From Chitinophaga rupis (GTDB lineage: Bacteria > Bacteroidota > Bacteroidia > Chitinophagales > Chitinophagaceae): DNA of 64,000 nucleotides. Under the pieces are notes generated by a model, which was given only the letters and a program-made list of their open reading frames with translations, was not told the origin of the DNA and ran no database searches. The stretch lies in the NCBI RefSeq assembly GCF_900109685.1, contig NZ_FOBB01000004.1, positions 468,117 through 532,116 on the forward strand. The letters are read 5' to 3'. This document shows, piece by piece, positions 17,389 to 26,352 of this stretch. Position numbers and translations under genes: made by a program. The first letter of the stretch is position 1. Each line of letters starts with the position of its first letter.

Positions 17389-17827
17389 AGCTGTATTGTT
17401 GCAATGCTTTTTCCAGTCTTTTGATCACCTTGTTCTTCCAGCCCATTTCCATAATAAAGCTGGCAAAGATATTCCTGGCGCCTTTAAAGCCGGTATGATG
17501 CAGGTGCAATTCTGTACCATCATCTTTGGGCACCAGCTTCCAGGTTACCACGGTATCCAGTGTTATTACACCTTCCGAAGGGCCACCCCTGAAAGAGTAC
17601 GCCAGCTTTTGTAAAGGCACTACTTCCAGCACTTCAAAATACGTTTTACCATCCCATTTCATTTTAGGACGGGGCGGCTGTACCATCATCCACTTAAAAC
17701 CAACTTCCGGTTTAAAATCACCGGCATTCAGCGACCACTGTTTCAGCAATGATGGTTCGGTTAAGCATTCCCAGATCGTTTCCAGGGGGTATGGATAAAA
17801 CCATTTGATGTGAAGATCCCTTTGCAT
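17375..17827 (-). CDS. SRPBCC / AHSA1-domain protein
   Basis: The ATG at 17827 gives a 150-residue protein with the START-like AHSA1 fold: an early HIKWFYPYPLETIWECLTEP segment, the LLKQW helix, and the final amphipathic helix around GWKNKVIKRLEKAL. These small lipid/hydrophobic-ligand-binding domains are very often encoded with an ArsR repressor in one operon, as here, where the regulator gene overlaps its end. The open frame continues upstream to 17950 but would run through the promoter and operators, so the shorter start is right. Function beyond ligand binding is unknown. Confidence 0.88.
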   Translation of the reverse strand: MQRDLHIKWFYPYPLETIWECLTEPSLLKQWSLNAGDFKPEVGFKWMMVQPPRPKMKWDGKTYFEVLEVVPLQKLAYSFRGGPSEGVITLDTVVTWKLVPKDDGTELHLHHTGFKGARNIFASFIMEMGWKNKVIKRLEKALQQYSYGER

Positions 17828-17832
17828 AATAT

Positions 17833-17881
17833 GTAACTTTTGAGTTACCCAAATGTAATATGTAACTTTTGAATTACGCAA
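17833..17881 (-). promoter_or_regulatory. promoter with twin ArsR-type operators
   Basis: Read on the minus strand: a TTG -33 box (17879-17881), an operator palindrome GTAATTCAAAAGTTAC (17862-17877), a -7 box TACATTTG (17850-17857), then a second, perfect palindrome GTAACTCAAAAGTTAC (17833-17848). The start codon of the SRPBCC gene follows 5 nt beyond. One operator fills the spacer and the other covers the expected transcription start, the geometry expected for tight repression by the ArsR protein encoded in the same operon. Confidence 0.78.
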
Positions 17882-18084
17882 TTTTTTTACGGAAAATTTT
17901 AAAGATCGCGGCATTATTACTGGTAATGAAGGGATTGGTAGTAATTCCACAAAGCTGGGAAAGGGATGCCACAGCGCCCCTGGCTGACCCTGCTTAACGT
18001 AGGGTGGCGGCCATTTTGGCCTGTTATTTGGGCTATTTAATTGTAATAGAAACGATCATTCGTTCACCTTAAAAAGTAAGGATC

Positions 18085-18291
18085 ATGACACAGAAAGAAA
18101 AGGATAATAATAAGGGATACAATCAATTCAGGAAAGAAAACCTGACCGGGAAAGCAGAACAATCTGAAGCTGCCATTGAGCAGACAGAACGTGAACGGCA
18201 TAATAAGGGGGCAGATCAGACACGGCCTGACTTAACCAAACAGCAAGATGAACTCAAACACACAAAAGAGAGCCGTAAACATTCCCATTAA
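18085..18291 (+). CDS. small, highly charged hydrophilic protein, function unknown
   Basis: A 68-residue protein made largely of Lys, Glu, Gln, Asn, Asp and Arg, with no Trp or Cys and no hydrophobic segment, ending His-Ser-His. Composition resembles intrinsically disordered, hydrophilin or stress-induced small proteins, but no family signature is visible. A strong terminator 69 nt downstream of the stop and an isolated position support it as a genuine, independently transcribed gene. Confidence 0.62.
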   Translation: MTQKEKDNNKGYNQFRKENLTGKAEQSEAAIEQTERERHNKGADQTRPDLTKQQDELKHTKESRKHSH

Positions 18292-18356
18292 ATTTCAGTT
18301 TTTATTAATCAATAATCTTTCCCGGAGGTTGCTGTAATGTACAGCAGCCCGATGTT

Positions 18357-18391
18357 AAAAGGGCGCAGACATTTACCTGCGCCCTTTTTTT
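18357..18391 (+). terminator. rho-independent terminator
   Basis: GGGCGCAG (18361-18368) pairs perfectly with CTGCGCCC (18377-18384) across an 8-nt loop, extended by AAAA/TTTT, and is followed by seven T. A smaller hairpin (GCTGT/ACAGC, 18331-18345) lies just ahead. It ends the transcript of the small charged protein. Confidence 0.93.
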
Positions 18392-18474
18392 GTACCTGCT
18401 AAAATTGGATAGCTGCTGCAAAAAACATAAATTGATGATCTAACCAAATGCAATCGGCGTCTAATCCGTTAACC

Positions 18475-20124
18475 ATGAAAAAAGTATTTCCACTTATATT
18501 ACTGGCTTGCCTGGGCAGTATGCTTACCTTATTACAGGCCCAGACCAAAACAACCGCTGCTGCACCGGCCGTGAAAACAGCCAATGGCGTTCTTACCGGT
18601 ATCATTGAAAAAAGCGGGGTGCGTGCGTATAAAGGCATTCCCTTTGCTGTGCCGCCGGTGGGCAATTTAAGATGGCAGCCGCCACAGCCCCCTGCTAACT
18701 GGACGGGTATACGAAAAGCAGATCACTTTGCGCCGCGCACCATGCAGGCAGCTGTTTTTGGCGACATGGGTTTCCGTTCCGATGGCATGAACGAAGATTG
18801 TTTATACCTGAACGTTTGGACGCCTGCACGCAAAAGCAAAACATTACTGCCGGTGCTGGTATATTTTTATGGCGGCGGCTTTGTAGCCGGCGATGGTTCT
18901 GAAGCGCGTTATGACGGCGAAAGCATGGCGCAGAAAGGTATTGTAGCGCTTACGGTGAATTACCGTTTAGGCGTGTTCGGTTTCCTTTCCCACCCGGAGC
19001 TTACAAAAGAATCGCCCAGCCGCGCTTCCGGTAATTATGGCCTCATGGACCAGTGGGCTGCATTAAAATGGGTACAGGAAAACATAGCGGCTTTTGGCGG
19101 TGATCCCAAAAGAGTGACCATTGCAGGCGAATCCGCCGGCTCCATTGCCGTAAGCGCGTTAATGGCCTCTCCCCTGTCAAAAGACCTGTTTGCAGGCGCT
19201 ATTGGTGAAAGCGGTTCCGTACTGGGCGCTTTGTCTGCCATGCCCCTTTCAAAAGGTGAAGCAATAGGCGAAGAATTTGCAAAAAGCATAGGCGCTGCCT
19301 CATTGGAAGCGCTGCGCGCATTACCGGCAGATTCATTACTGAAGTTAGCCACCCGCTTTGGCACATTCCGTTTTCCGGTTACGGTAGATGGTTACTTTTT
19401 CACCAAAGATCCTTACCAGGTATATGCTGCCGGAGAGCAGGCGCATGTGCCGCTGCTGGCCGGCTGGAACTCGGAAGAAATGGGGTACCGCGCTATGCTG
19501 GGTAACCTGCCCCCTACCAAAGAAAATTTTGAAAAAACAGTACAGAAGCTGTACGGCCATGGAGAGGTGAGCGCAGCATTGCTGAAATTATATAACCCTG
19601 CTACTGATGCAGACGTAGAACAGGTAGCCACCGACCTGGCCGGCGACCGCTTTATCAGCTTCAGCACCTGGAAGTGGATAGATGAACAGGTAAAGACCGG
19701 TCAGCCGGTGTACCGCTATTTGTATTCCCGCCCGCGGCCCGCCATGAGGGCATCTATGGGCAATGCCACTCCGGGATTGGCCGGCGGCGTTATTAAAGAT
19801 AAAACAACCGCTGCCCCTAAACCACCGGCTGCCAAAGGTGCCGTACATTCTGCTGAAATAGAATATGCTATGGGTAACCTGCCATTGAATAAGGTATATG
19901 CGTGGACGCCGGAGGACTATAAAGTATCGGCCATTATGCAGGCTTACTTTGCCAACTTTATTAAGAACGCTGACCCTAACGGCCCTGGATTACCCAAGTG
20001 GCCGGCTATAACGGGAACGGATACTGTGCCGGTAATGCATATTGATGTGCGCACACGTATGGAGCCGGATCAGCACCGGCAGCGTTACCTGTTCCTGGAC
20101 GAGCAGGCGAAACACCCTAAATAA
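18475..20124 (+). CDS. secreted type-B carboxylesterase
   Basis: An alpha/beta-hydrolase of the carboxylesterase/para-nitrobenzyl esterase family. The ATG at 18475 opens a signal peptide (MKKVFPLILLACLG...LLQAQ); an ATG nine codons upstream is less likely. The oxyanion-hole motif YGGGF (about residues 132-136), the nucleophile elbow GESAG with Ser220, and the His-containing segment VHSAEIEYAMGN near residue 450 are present, along with the EDCLYLNVW signature at about 107-115. The acidic member is probably Glu in WNSEEMG. It hydrolyses carboxylic esters of unknown identity outside the cytoplasm. Confidence 0.92.
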   Translation: MKKVFPLILLACLGSMLTLLQAQTKTTAAAPAVKTANGVLTGIIEKSGVRAYKGIPFAVPPVGNLRWQPPQPPANWTGIRKADHFAPRTMQAAVFGDMGFRSDGMNEDCLYLNVWTPARKSKTLLPVLVYFYGGGFVAGDGSEARYDGESMAQKGIVALTVNYRLGVFGFLSHPELTKESPSRASGNYGLMDQWAALKWVQENIAAFGGDPKRVTIAGESAGSIAVSALMASPLSKDLFAGAIGESGSVLGALSAMPLSKGEAIGEEFAKSIGAASLEALRALPADSLLKLATRFGTFRFPVTVDGYFFTKDPYQVYAAGEQAHVPLLAGWNSEEMGYRAMLGNLPPTKENFEKTVQKLYGHGEVSAALLKLYNPATDADVEQVATDLAGDRFISFSTWKWIDEQVKTGQPVYRYLYSRPRPAMRASMGNATPGLAGGVIKDKTTAAPKPPAAKGAVHSAEIEYAMGNLPLNKVYAWTPEDYKVSAIMQAYFANFIKNADPNGPGLPKWPAITGTDTVPVMHIDVRTRMEPDQHRQRYLFLDEQAKHPK

Positions 20125-20133
20125 GCTGGTTGC

Positions 20134-21090
20134 TTAATGAGTGAGCGAGGCAGTAATGGGTTGTTGTAATACATACCCTTTACTGCCTTTATACACATAA
20201 CACTGTTCCAGTGTGAAACGCGCAGTTTTTTTGCCTTTAACCAGGTTACGCAGCTCTTCCGGTAACCGCTCTGCATCCGGATCTGTGCTGCGGTAAGTAC
20301 CTTTGGTGGTGATGATGATATCGCGGAAATATTTTTTATCGCTGGCCGGCACTTTATATTCACTGCTCCAGAAAGAATATCCTTCTTCGGCAGTAGTTTC
20401 TGTTCTTTCAATACCATAGGCGGCCATAATCTGCTGGTAGCTGCCGTTTAACCCTGCTATTAAATAATAGTCGCCATCAAAAGGGCCGCCGCCAGGGCCG
20501 TTCAGGTGTTTCAGTATAAACGCAAACTGGTCTTTCCCTATTTGCAGGAGCTTAGGAGCCGGGCATTGGGAAAAAGCGCCGTAGGCTGCTACTGCGGGCT
20601 GAAAAGCTACCAGGTCCCAGCTGCTTTCATGCTGCTCAAACTTAGCCAGCCCTAACAGGCCGCCGGTAAAGCGGGATACCTGCATACCTTCCGGATCATA
20701 TTCAGAGTGGTTAAAACAAATGACCTTAAACTGCCGGCCGGATGAATCCTGGTAGCTGATCTCGTTAATTAAACGGGTGGCTACGCCTTCACTAAAAGGA
20801 AAATCACCTGCTGCATCTTCATTCACATCCGGGTACTTTTTAACTGCGCAGGTTTTACAATCCCAGTTAATGAGCTCATTTTTATAATTGTCTTTACTAA
20901 GATTGTAGTACTTACCGGGAAATAGCTGCTGCAGCGCCTTTTGTGCATTAAAGGGCGATGGGACCGTTAAGGTGCGGTGCTGCAGGATGGTATCGCTGAT
21001 GGTCTTCTTTTGCAGGTCTTCACCGGATTGCGCCTGTACGATAGTTTGTAAGCCGATGGCTAATAACAGAAAGGAAAATAATTGTTTCAT
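20134..21090 (-). CDS. secreted protein of unknown function
   Basis: The ATG at 21090 gives a 318-residue protein with a clear signal peptide (MKQLFSFLLLAIGLQTIVQAQ). The mature part contains two Cys close together (WDCKTCAV), aromatic-rich strands and no catalytic motif that I recognise. The pattern suggests a mostly beta, exported protein. It converges with the esterase gene (9-nt gap) and diverges from the small lipoprotein gene. Confidence 0.7.
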   Translation of the reverse strand: MKQLFSFLLLAIGLQTIVQAQSGEDLQKKTISDTILQHRTLTVPSPFNAQKALQQLFPGKYYNLSKDNYKNELINWDCKTCAVKKYPDVNEDAAGDFPFSEGVATRLINEISYQDSSGRQFKVICFNHSEYDPEGMQVSRFTGGLLGLAKFEQHESSWDLVAFQPAVAAYGAFSQCPAPKLLQIGKDQFAFILKHLNGPGGGPFDGDYYLIAGLNGSYQQIMAAYGIERTETTAEEGYSFWSSEYKVPASDKKYFRDIIITTKGTYRSTDPDAERLPEELRNLVKGKKTARFTLEQCYVYKGSKGYVLQQPITASLTH

Positions 21091-21211
21091 ATAAAGGAAT
21101 GAGCAGGCGCAAAGATAGCTGTTTATGTGATTAATGCGCACCGTAGTTACCTCTTGTAACTTTTGCCTATGCAGCCCGTTCTACTTATACCAAAGTTTAA
21201 ATCTCACCCTT

Positions 21212-21559
21212 ATGAAAAAAATGCTACCCCTCCTGTTATTGTTACTGAGCATCCATGGCATACAATGTAAAAAGGATCATAATACGCCTGCTGTAGTAAA
21301 AAACTTACATGCCCAATGCCCGGATTGTGAAATTGAAATATGCAGCTATAATAAGGACATGATCTACGGCTTAACCATTTTAGCCATGGATGCAGGAACT
21401 ACGCTCTATAACGGCAAAGGGGAAAAGATCGGTGAATGTAATTATGCCTGGGGTCCGGTAGACTCCTTATGTAAACAATTAGATGGCTGCCGTGTCATTT
21501 ACCGGCCAAAGAATTTTATGGAATTACCGGTGGTGGATAAATACGGTTTGGATGATTAA
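21212..21559 (+). CDS. small exported Cys-rich protein, probable lipoprotein
   Basis: A 115-residue protein from the ATG at 21212, with a leucine-rich signal segment ending GIQC-Lys-Lys-Asp, a loose lipobox followed by the Cys-Lys-Lys-Asp pattern seen in other surface lipoproteins of this window. The mature part has paired Cys (CPDCEIEIC; later CKQLDGC) that could form disulfides. No family is recognised. Its stop overlaps the stop of the converging nucleoside hydrolase gene by 4 nt. Confidence 0.68.
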   Translation: MKKMLPLLLLLLSIHGIQCKKDHNTPAVVKNLHAQCPDCEIEICSYNKDMIYGLTILAMDAGTTLYNGKGEKIGECNYAWGPVDSLCKQLDGCRVIYRPKNFMELPVVDKYGLDD

Positions 21560-22545
21560 TGCGCCGGCTGGTGATGCATAAGCTCCTCTATTGCCTGCTG
21601 TAAAGCGGTGGCCTGATCTGTTAATTCAAGCAAGGTAAATTTATTGCCGGGTATAAGTGTATCCGTACCATCTTTTTCTATCCGCAGGTTCACCTCACGC
21701 GTCTTAAACCAGGGATGTATGCCCCGCACAGCCGCAAATACCGCTGTTTGGTCCCAGCTCATACGGCCAATAGTATCCTTATCTTTTGTGAGGGCTATTT
21801 GAAAAGCATCCTTTACCGGGCTGTTATGAATGGTATTATTTTTAATCAGGGGAATGCCGGTGCGTACCTGCTCCCCTACTTCAAACGGGCTTAATATTAC
21901 CGGCGTTTCCCATTGCGCAAATACGGTTTGCGATGCTGCTGCATCTATATAAACATTGTATTCCCGCCCGCTGGTTTTACCGGGTGGTAAGCTGGTGGCC
22001 ATGGCTACCAGCTGTTTTACCTTTTGTTTTACCAGCTGCCGGCCATTAAGCGCAGAGTACTGATCTGCTTTTGAATTTAACAGGTCGGCCAGGTTAGTGA
22101 AAAATCCGATAGTGATAAGCGTTACCGAATGGTCCGGCTGTTGGGCCAGTATACGGCGATACAGCGCCACCGCTTCCATAGCCTGCTGGTTGGAGCGTAT
22201 GCTATGTGGGTATTTGGCAATAATAGCCTGCGCCCATTGCTGCTGGCAAAGCTCATTGGGCTTTGCACGTTTGGTAACGCCAATGGGTATATGCGGTTTT
22301 TTAAAGTAGGTATTCAGCACACTAATGGTGGGCACGGTGGTTTCAAAAGCGTTAGAGGAAATGACGGCCAGTATTTTGGCTTCGCCTTTATCTGCAAAAG
22401 CGTGTAACAATGCCATTGCGCCTACATCATCATAATCGCCTGCAATATCGGTATCCAGGATAACTGGAATGGGATGCTGCTGCGCGGAGAGTTGCGTTGT
22501 CATCAGCCATAAAAAGATAAATGGTAAGGAGAATTTGCGTGCCAT
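21556..22545 (-). CDS. exported inosine-uridine-type nucleoside hydrolase
   Basis: A nucleoside N-ribohydrolase that cleaves nucleosides to base and ribose with a calcium-bound aspartate cluster. The hallmark DTDIAGDYDD (D-x-D-x4-D-[YF]-D-D) lies at about residues 31-40 after a signal peptide that begins at the ATG at 22545. The later MSWDQTAVFAA segment contains the conserved Trp-Asp pair near the active site. The export signal suggests salvage of extracellular nucleosides or activity on other ribosides. It is divergent from the Gre-like gene. Confidence 0.9.
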   Translation of the reverse strand: MARKFSLPFIFLWLMTTQLSAQQHPIPVILDTDIAGDYDDVGAMALLHAFADKGEAKILAVISSNAFETTVPTISVLNTYFKKPHIPIGVTKRAKPNELCQQQWAQAIIAKYPHSIRSNQQAMEAVALYRRILAQQPDHSVTLITIGFFTNLADLLNSKADQYSALNGRQLVKQKVKQLVAMATSLPPGKTSGREYNVYIDAAASQTVFAQWETPVILSPFEVGEQVRTGIPLIKNNTIHNSPVKDAFQIALTKDKDTIGRMSWDQTAVFAAVRGIHPWFKTREVNLRIEKDGTDTLIPGNKFTLLELTDQATALQQAIEELMHHQPAH

Positions 22546-22678
22546 GGTGATGAAGTTAGGTAATATGGGCGATATGTGCAATGCCGGGAGTATATAACTA
22601 CTTAACCTGCTTAAGTATGATTTACTAACTTTTTTACGATCTTGTTTGAAAATCGTGCTCCTCTAAATTATTACTCTT

Positions 22679-23146
22679 ATGACACGCCAGGAAATGATCG
22701 CTTTTAAAACCAGCCTGAAAAAAGCCGGAGAGCGGCTTATTACAGAACGGATTGCAGTGCTAAAAACGGCAATCGATAATGCACAGGAAGCGGCTAACAG
22801 CGAAGACAAAAGTTCGGCAGGAGATAAATACGAAACCGGAAGGGCCATGGGCCACCTGCAAAAAGATATGTATGCACATCAACAAACAGAAAATACCAGG
22901 GAGCTTGAAAACTTACAGAAAATTAATACGGATATCATCTATACCTCCGCTCAAACAGGCGCTTTTATCCGATGTGCAGATCATTCCTTTTTTATTGCAG
23001 CCGGACTCGGTAAACAGCTGATAGATGATCAGTCAATATTCTTTCTTTCACCCAATGCGCCACTCGCAAAATTATTGCTGCACAAAAAAGCGGGAGATCA
23101 TTTTCTTTTTAATAAACAAGATACCCTGATCCTTGAAGTTTATTAA
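22679..23146 (+). CDS. GreA/GreB-like protein
   Basis: A 155-residue protein: an N-terminal helical hairpin-like region (residues 1-80, many Lys/Glu/Gln and the motif SSAGDKYETGRAMG) and a C-terminal FKBP-like GreA/GreB domain with FFLSPNAPLAKLLLHKKAGD (about 121-140). The helical part is where Gre factors reach the RNA polymerase active site, so a role at the polymerase is plausible. Close relatives in Bacteroidota are often mislabelled as 3-oxoacyl-ACP synthase; nothing here supports that. The stop overlaps the converging GH43 gene by 4 nt. Confidence 0.72.
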   Translation: MTRQEMIAFKTSLKKAGERLITERIAVLKTAIDNAQEAANSEDKSSAGDKYETGRAMGHLQKDMYAHQQTENTRELENLQKINTDIIYTSAQTGAFIRCADHSFFIAAGLGKQLIDDQSIFFLSPNAPLAKLLLHKKAGDHFLFNKQDTLILEVY

Positions 23147-24087
23147 TGAACCTGCAGCCATTCAAACGAACCCCTCTCTGCTTCCAACACATCCGGCCCA
23201 TCTTTCACTGATTTAAATTGCAGCCCGATAACCGCCGTAGCACGGGGCGAAACGCGATCATCCGAACGATGTGTATGCAGCACGTATTTCATCTTCCCGT
23301 TTTTATCAGTGAACACATCACCATGGCCCGTTCCGTTCTGTCCAATGGTATGCCGGCTGATGATGGGGTTACCTGCATATTTTTTCCAGGGTCCCAGGGG
23401 GGAGCTGGAAGTAGCATATCCCACTGCATAATCCTTGCTGCGGAAATCATTGGCGGAATAGATCAGGTAATAAACGCTTTTATGCATTAATACGGTTGGT
23501 CCCTCTGCTACCGGCCACTTTGATACGGCTGTGTTTTCCCATCCTTCGGCGCTTGCAATACATTCCTTCTCTGTACCAGGTACTACATCAGACAGATCGG
23601 ACTTCATTTCCGTTACATAGATACGGTTACCATTTTGCAGCTTTACATGATACAGATATATTTTACCATCTTTATCGAAGAACAAAAACGGATCGATCTG
23701 TTTGCCGGTGCCGCCCAGGTGGGCAAACTGATCCTGTTTGAACGGACCTTTAGGGCTGGATGCTTTTGCAATCGCTATCTGTTCATCTGCTGTATAGGCC
23801 ATGTAATAGCTACCCTTGTACTGCACTACCTGCGGCGCCCAGAAACCGCCATTGCCGAAGGATTGGCCGCGCTGCAAGGCAAAGCTGTCCTGCGGCTGGC
23901 TCCAGGTTTTCAGGTCTGCAGACTCGTACACCTTAAATCCCCGGTTGCTGCTGGTGCCGTAGAGGTAATACGTTCCCTTATCAGCAAAGATGGTAGGATC
24001 CGCCAGGAAGATAGCAGGTTGCTGCCCCATGCTTTTCAGGCCTGTTGCAATGAGGGCCGCCTGAAAGATAGTTTTTAGATAAGCCAT
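23143..24087 (-). CDS. secreted GH43-family glycosidase
   Basis: A five-bladed beta-propeller glycosidase of the GH43 type (arabinofuranosidase/xylosidase/arabinanase activities occur in the family). From the ATG at 24087 there is a signal peptide (residues 1-22). The catalytic triad is visible: base Asp30 in FLADPTIF, pKa-modulating Asp132 in QIDPFLFF, and acid Glu195 in VAEGPTVL. Length (314) is that of a single-domain enzyme without accessory module. With the DUF1680 enzyme it points to arabinose-containing plant glycans, but the substrate is inferred. Confidence 0.9.
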   Translation of the reverse strand: MAYLKTIFQAALIATGLKSMGQQPAIFLADPTIFADKGTYYLYGTSSNRGFKVYESADLKTWSQPQDSFALQRGQSFGNGGFWAPQVVQYKGSYYMAYTADEQIAIAKASSPKGPFKQDQFAHLGGTGKQIDPFLFFDKDGKIYLYHVKLQNGNRIYVTEMKSDLSDVVPGTEKECIASAEGWENTAVSKWPVAEGPTVLMHKSVYYLIYSANDFRSKDYAVGYATSSSPLGPWKKYAGNPIISRHTIGQNGTGHGDVFTDKNGKMKYVLHTHRSDDRVSPRATAVIGLQFKSVKDGPDVLEAERGSFEWLQVH

Positions 24088-24223
24088 AGTGGCGAAATAT
24101 AGATAATTCTCTTGTTCGGTAGCATACCGTTTGTACAATATTACCAGCAACAGGGGCTGACCCGGCGATAGCTTGGATTATAGTACGATATTTGAAAGAG
24201 TAAAGCATAAAAATATGATTGCC

Positions 24224-24892
24224 ATGAAAAGCCTATTGATCATTTCCGCAAGCCTGCTAATATTTACCTGCTGTCAGCAGCAGCCCCGTACCACACAGGA
24301 AACAGACACGGCCACAACAGCTGTTCAGCAAACTGTTATTCAGGATACAGCTACCGCGGCTACGAACACGCCTGCTATATCATCCGAAAAATTGGTGACT
24401 GCCGGCAAAGGCATCGGCAAAATAAGCCTGGGCAGTAATGCTGATAAGCTGGAGCAATTACTAGGCAAACCGGATTTCTCCGATGCCGCTATGGGCAAAG
24501 CCTGGCTTACCTGGTACAGTAAGCGCAGGGATGAGCATAATAACCGGAATGAACTGAACATCTTTACTACCTATGCAGACAGCACCATGCGTACAAAAAC
24601 GGTAAAGCAAATACGGGTAACTTCTCCTTTTTATATAACGGCAGACAGCCTGCAGGTGTATAATGATCTTGCCCGCATCCGGGAAGTATATCCCGACCTT
24701 GTCTCCGAAGGTACCTACAAAGAACAGAAGGGCGGAAAAACGATCCACCTGTATGACGCCATTGCCCAAGGCATTGCTTTTGAAATAGCAGAGGCGAATG
24801 GGCAGCAGATCTGTATTAGTATGATCGTACATGAGCCGGGCAAAAAAGTAACGGATATATACATCACCTTACACCCGGATCTGAAAAAGTAG
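24224..24892 (+). CDS. lipoprotein of unknown function
   Basis: The ATG at 24224 gives a lipoprotein signal ending in IFTCC (Cys16/17); another ATG three codons earlier is possible. A Thr/Gln/Ala-rich disordered linker (about 20-55) leads to a globular domain with the segment GIGKISLGSNADKLEQLLGKPD, resembling the small domains in which an amphipathic helix measures ligand or partner. I do not recognise the family. It converges with the beta-barrel gene with 2 nt between stops. Confidence 0.68.
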   Translation: MKSLLIISASLLIFTCCQQQPRTTQETDTATTAVQQTVIQDTATAATNTPAISSEKLVTAGKGIGKISLGSNADKLEQLLGKPDFSDAAMGKAWLTWYSKRRDEHNNRNELNIFTTYADSTMRTKTVKQIRVTSPFYITADSLQVYNDLARIREVYPDLVSEGTYKEQKGGKTIHLYDAIAQGIAFEIAEANGQQICISMIVHEPGKKVTDIYITLHPDLKK

Positions 24893-24894
24893 CC

Positions 24895-25602
24895 TTACCG
24901 CCCCAGCCTGAACCCGGCCTTTACGCTGAACCCAAAGTTCACCGGCGATGATTCCATCTGCACGCCATCTTCATTAGGCTCCCAGTCTGTAAAAGAAGTG
25001 CCTATCAGCCCGAAATGAACTGCCGGGGTAATGGTAACGGATCCAAACTCAAAATTCACGCCTGCTGCGCCGTTGAACAACAACACATATTCATTCCAGC
25101 CTTCTGTATAGCTGAAATAGTCACTGGAGGCAAACTCACCTGCATCTTTACCATTATTGTGCAAAAAAGTGAACTGCGGGCCTAAACCTACAAACGGCGC
25201 AATCCCCACTTTACCGCCTACCGGTATGGGATATACGGCTTTAAGCAGTACATTGATACCAGCTGCTTTGCCTCCGCCTGAAATTACATCATCATTAGGC
25301 AACCATTCCCCTTTTGCCTTGCCGGTTATACCCAGCAGCAGGTCGCCATTGAGATCAAAATGTACGGGGCCTGCTTTGAACAGCGACCTTTTTTCAATCG
25401 ACAGCGTGATCATGTTACTGTTAATGCTGTGAATGGGATAATTATCGTACCGGGGATTACCGTCAAAGCGGTGATAGTACCAATTGGTTTTGTAATGCAT
25501 GCGCGCAAAGCCGATACCGGCGTACCATCCACCGCGGTTATCTGTTTGCGCCTGCAATGCAAAAGGAAAGAGTAAAAGCAGAAGGAAGAAGACCGGTTTC
25601 AT
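24895..25602 (-). CDS. outer-membrane beta-barrel protein
   Basis: A 235-residue protein with signal peptide (MKPVFFLLLLLFPFALQAQ) and alternating hydrophobic/polar strands rich in Gly and aromatic residues, ending in a strand FGFSVKAGFRLGR typical of outer-membrane barrel C-termini. The pattern fits an eight- to ten-stranded OmpA/OmpW-like barrel. Ligand or transport role cannot be deduced. Confidence 0.8.
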   Translation of the reverse strand: MKPVFFLLLLLFPFALQAQTDNRGGWYAGIGFARMHYKTNWYYHRFDGNPRYDNYPIHSINSNMITLSIEKRSLFKAGPVHFDLNGDLLLGITGKAKGEWLPNDDVISGGGKAAGINVLLKAVYPIPVGGKVGIAPFVGLGPQFTFLHNNGKDAGEFASSDYFSYTEGWNEYVLLFNGAAGVNFEFGSVTITPAVHFGLIGTSFTDWEPNEDGVQMESSPVNFGFSVKAGFRLGR

Positions 25603-25679
25603 ATGCTGGGTTTAAAAAGTTTTGATGGTTCAAAACTACCCAGCGGGCAAAAGCTGTACAATAGAACAATGGTTATACG

Positions 25680-26306
25680 CTATTTACGAGGCTGCCCAAA
25701 TACTTTGTTCAGCGCCTCTGTACGGTTCTGCACATGCAGGCGTTCGTAAATGTTGTGTATATGCTGGCGCACTGTGCCGGTGCTAATGTGCAGCTGCTCT
25801 GCTATCTCTTTATACAACAGCCCTTTGGCTAAAAGGGTCAGCACTTCCATTTCGCGGGGCGAAAGGGGGGCAGGTTCCGGGCTGCGATGAAAAGAAGCTA
25901 CCACTTTGCGCGCTATGCTGATGCTCATGGGCGATCCGCCTTCGTGCAGCTCTTTCAGCGCAGCAATGATCTTGTCCGGGGCGGTATCTTTTAACAGGTA
26001 GCCGCTTGCGCCGGCTGCCAGCGCTTCAAATACCTGGTCGCTGTCTTCATAAATAGTGAAGATCATGAACTGCATTTTAGCGCCGGCTGCTTTTAGCTGC
26101 CGTATGCAATCCACGCCGGTAGCGCCGGGCAGCGCAATATCCATGATCACCAGGTCGGGCGGGTCGGCTAACAGGCCTTTACCTGCTGCTTCTGCGTTGT
26201 CGTATACAGAAAGACAGCTGAAGCCTGGTGTTTGGTTCACCAGGAAGCGCATGCCTTCGCGTATTTCCGTAATGTCTTCCACTATACTTACCTGTATTGC
26301 TTCCAT
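25680..26306 (-). CDS. NarL/LuxR-family response regulator
   Basis: Receiver domain with Glu10-Asp11, phosphoacceptor Asp56 (LVIMDIALPG), Thr84 and Lys106, then a LuxR-type helix-turn-helix (LSPREMEVLTLLAKG and the segment STGTVRQHIHNIYERL). Length 208 is standard. It follows the TPR kinase gene by 46 nt on the same strand and is its probable output partner. Confidence 0.95.
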   Translation of the reverse strand: MEAIQVSIVEDITEIREGMRFLVNQTPGFSCLSVYDNAEAAGKGLLADPPDLVIMDIALPGATGVDCIRQLKAAGAKMQFMIFTIYEDSDQVFEALAAGASGYLLKDTAPDKIIAALKELHEGGSPMSISIARKVVASFHRSPEPAPLSPREMEVLTLLAKGLLYKEIAEQLHISTGTVRQHIHNIYERLHVQNRTEALNKVFGQPRK

Positions 26307-26352
26307 GTTATAAAATTGATCTATTTACCAGTATCCTGGTATATAACAAAAG

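Noticed and set aside
21146..21160. Palindrome GTTAC-CTCTT-GTAAC next to TTTTG, resembling the ArsR operator half-sites.
   Set aside because: Only one copy, spacing between halves differs from the 17.8-kb operators, and the nearby -7-like TAACTTTTG is off by one base; likely chance.
24173..24223. N-terminal extension of the 24.2-kb lipoprotein from a TTG codon.
   Set aside because: It would place charged residues before the signal peptide; the ATG at 24224 (or 24215) gives a normal lipoprotein signal.
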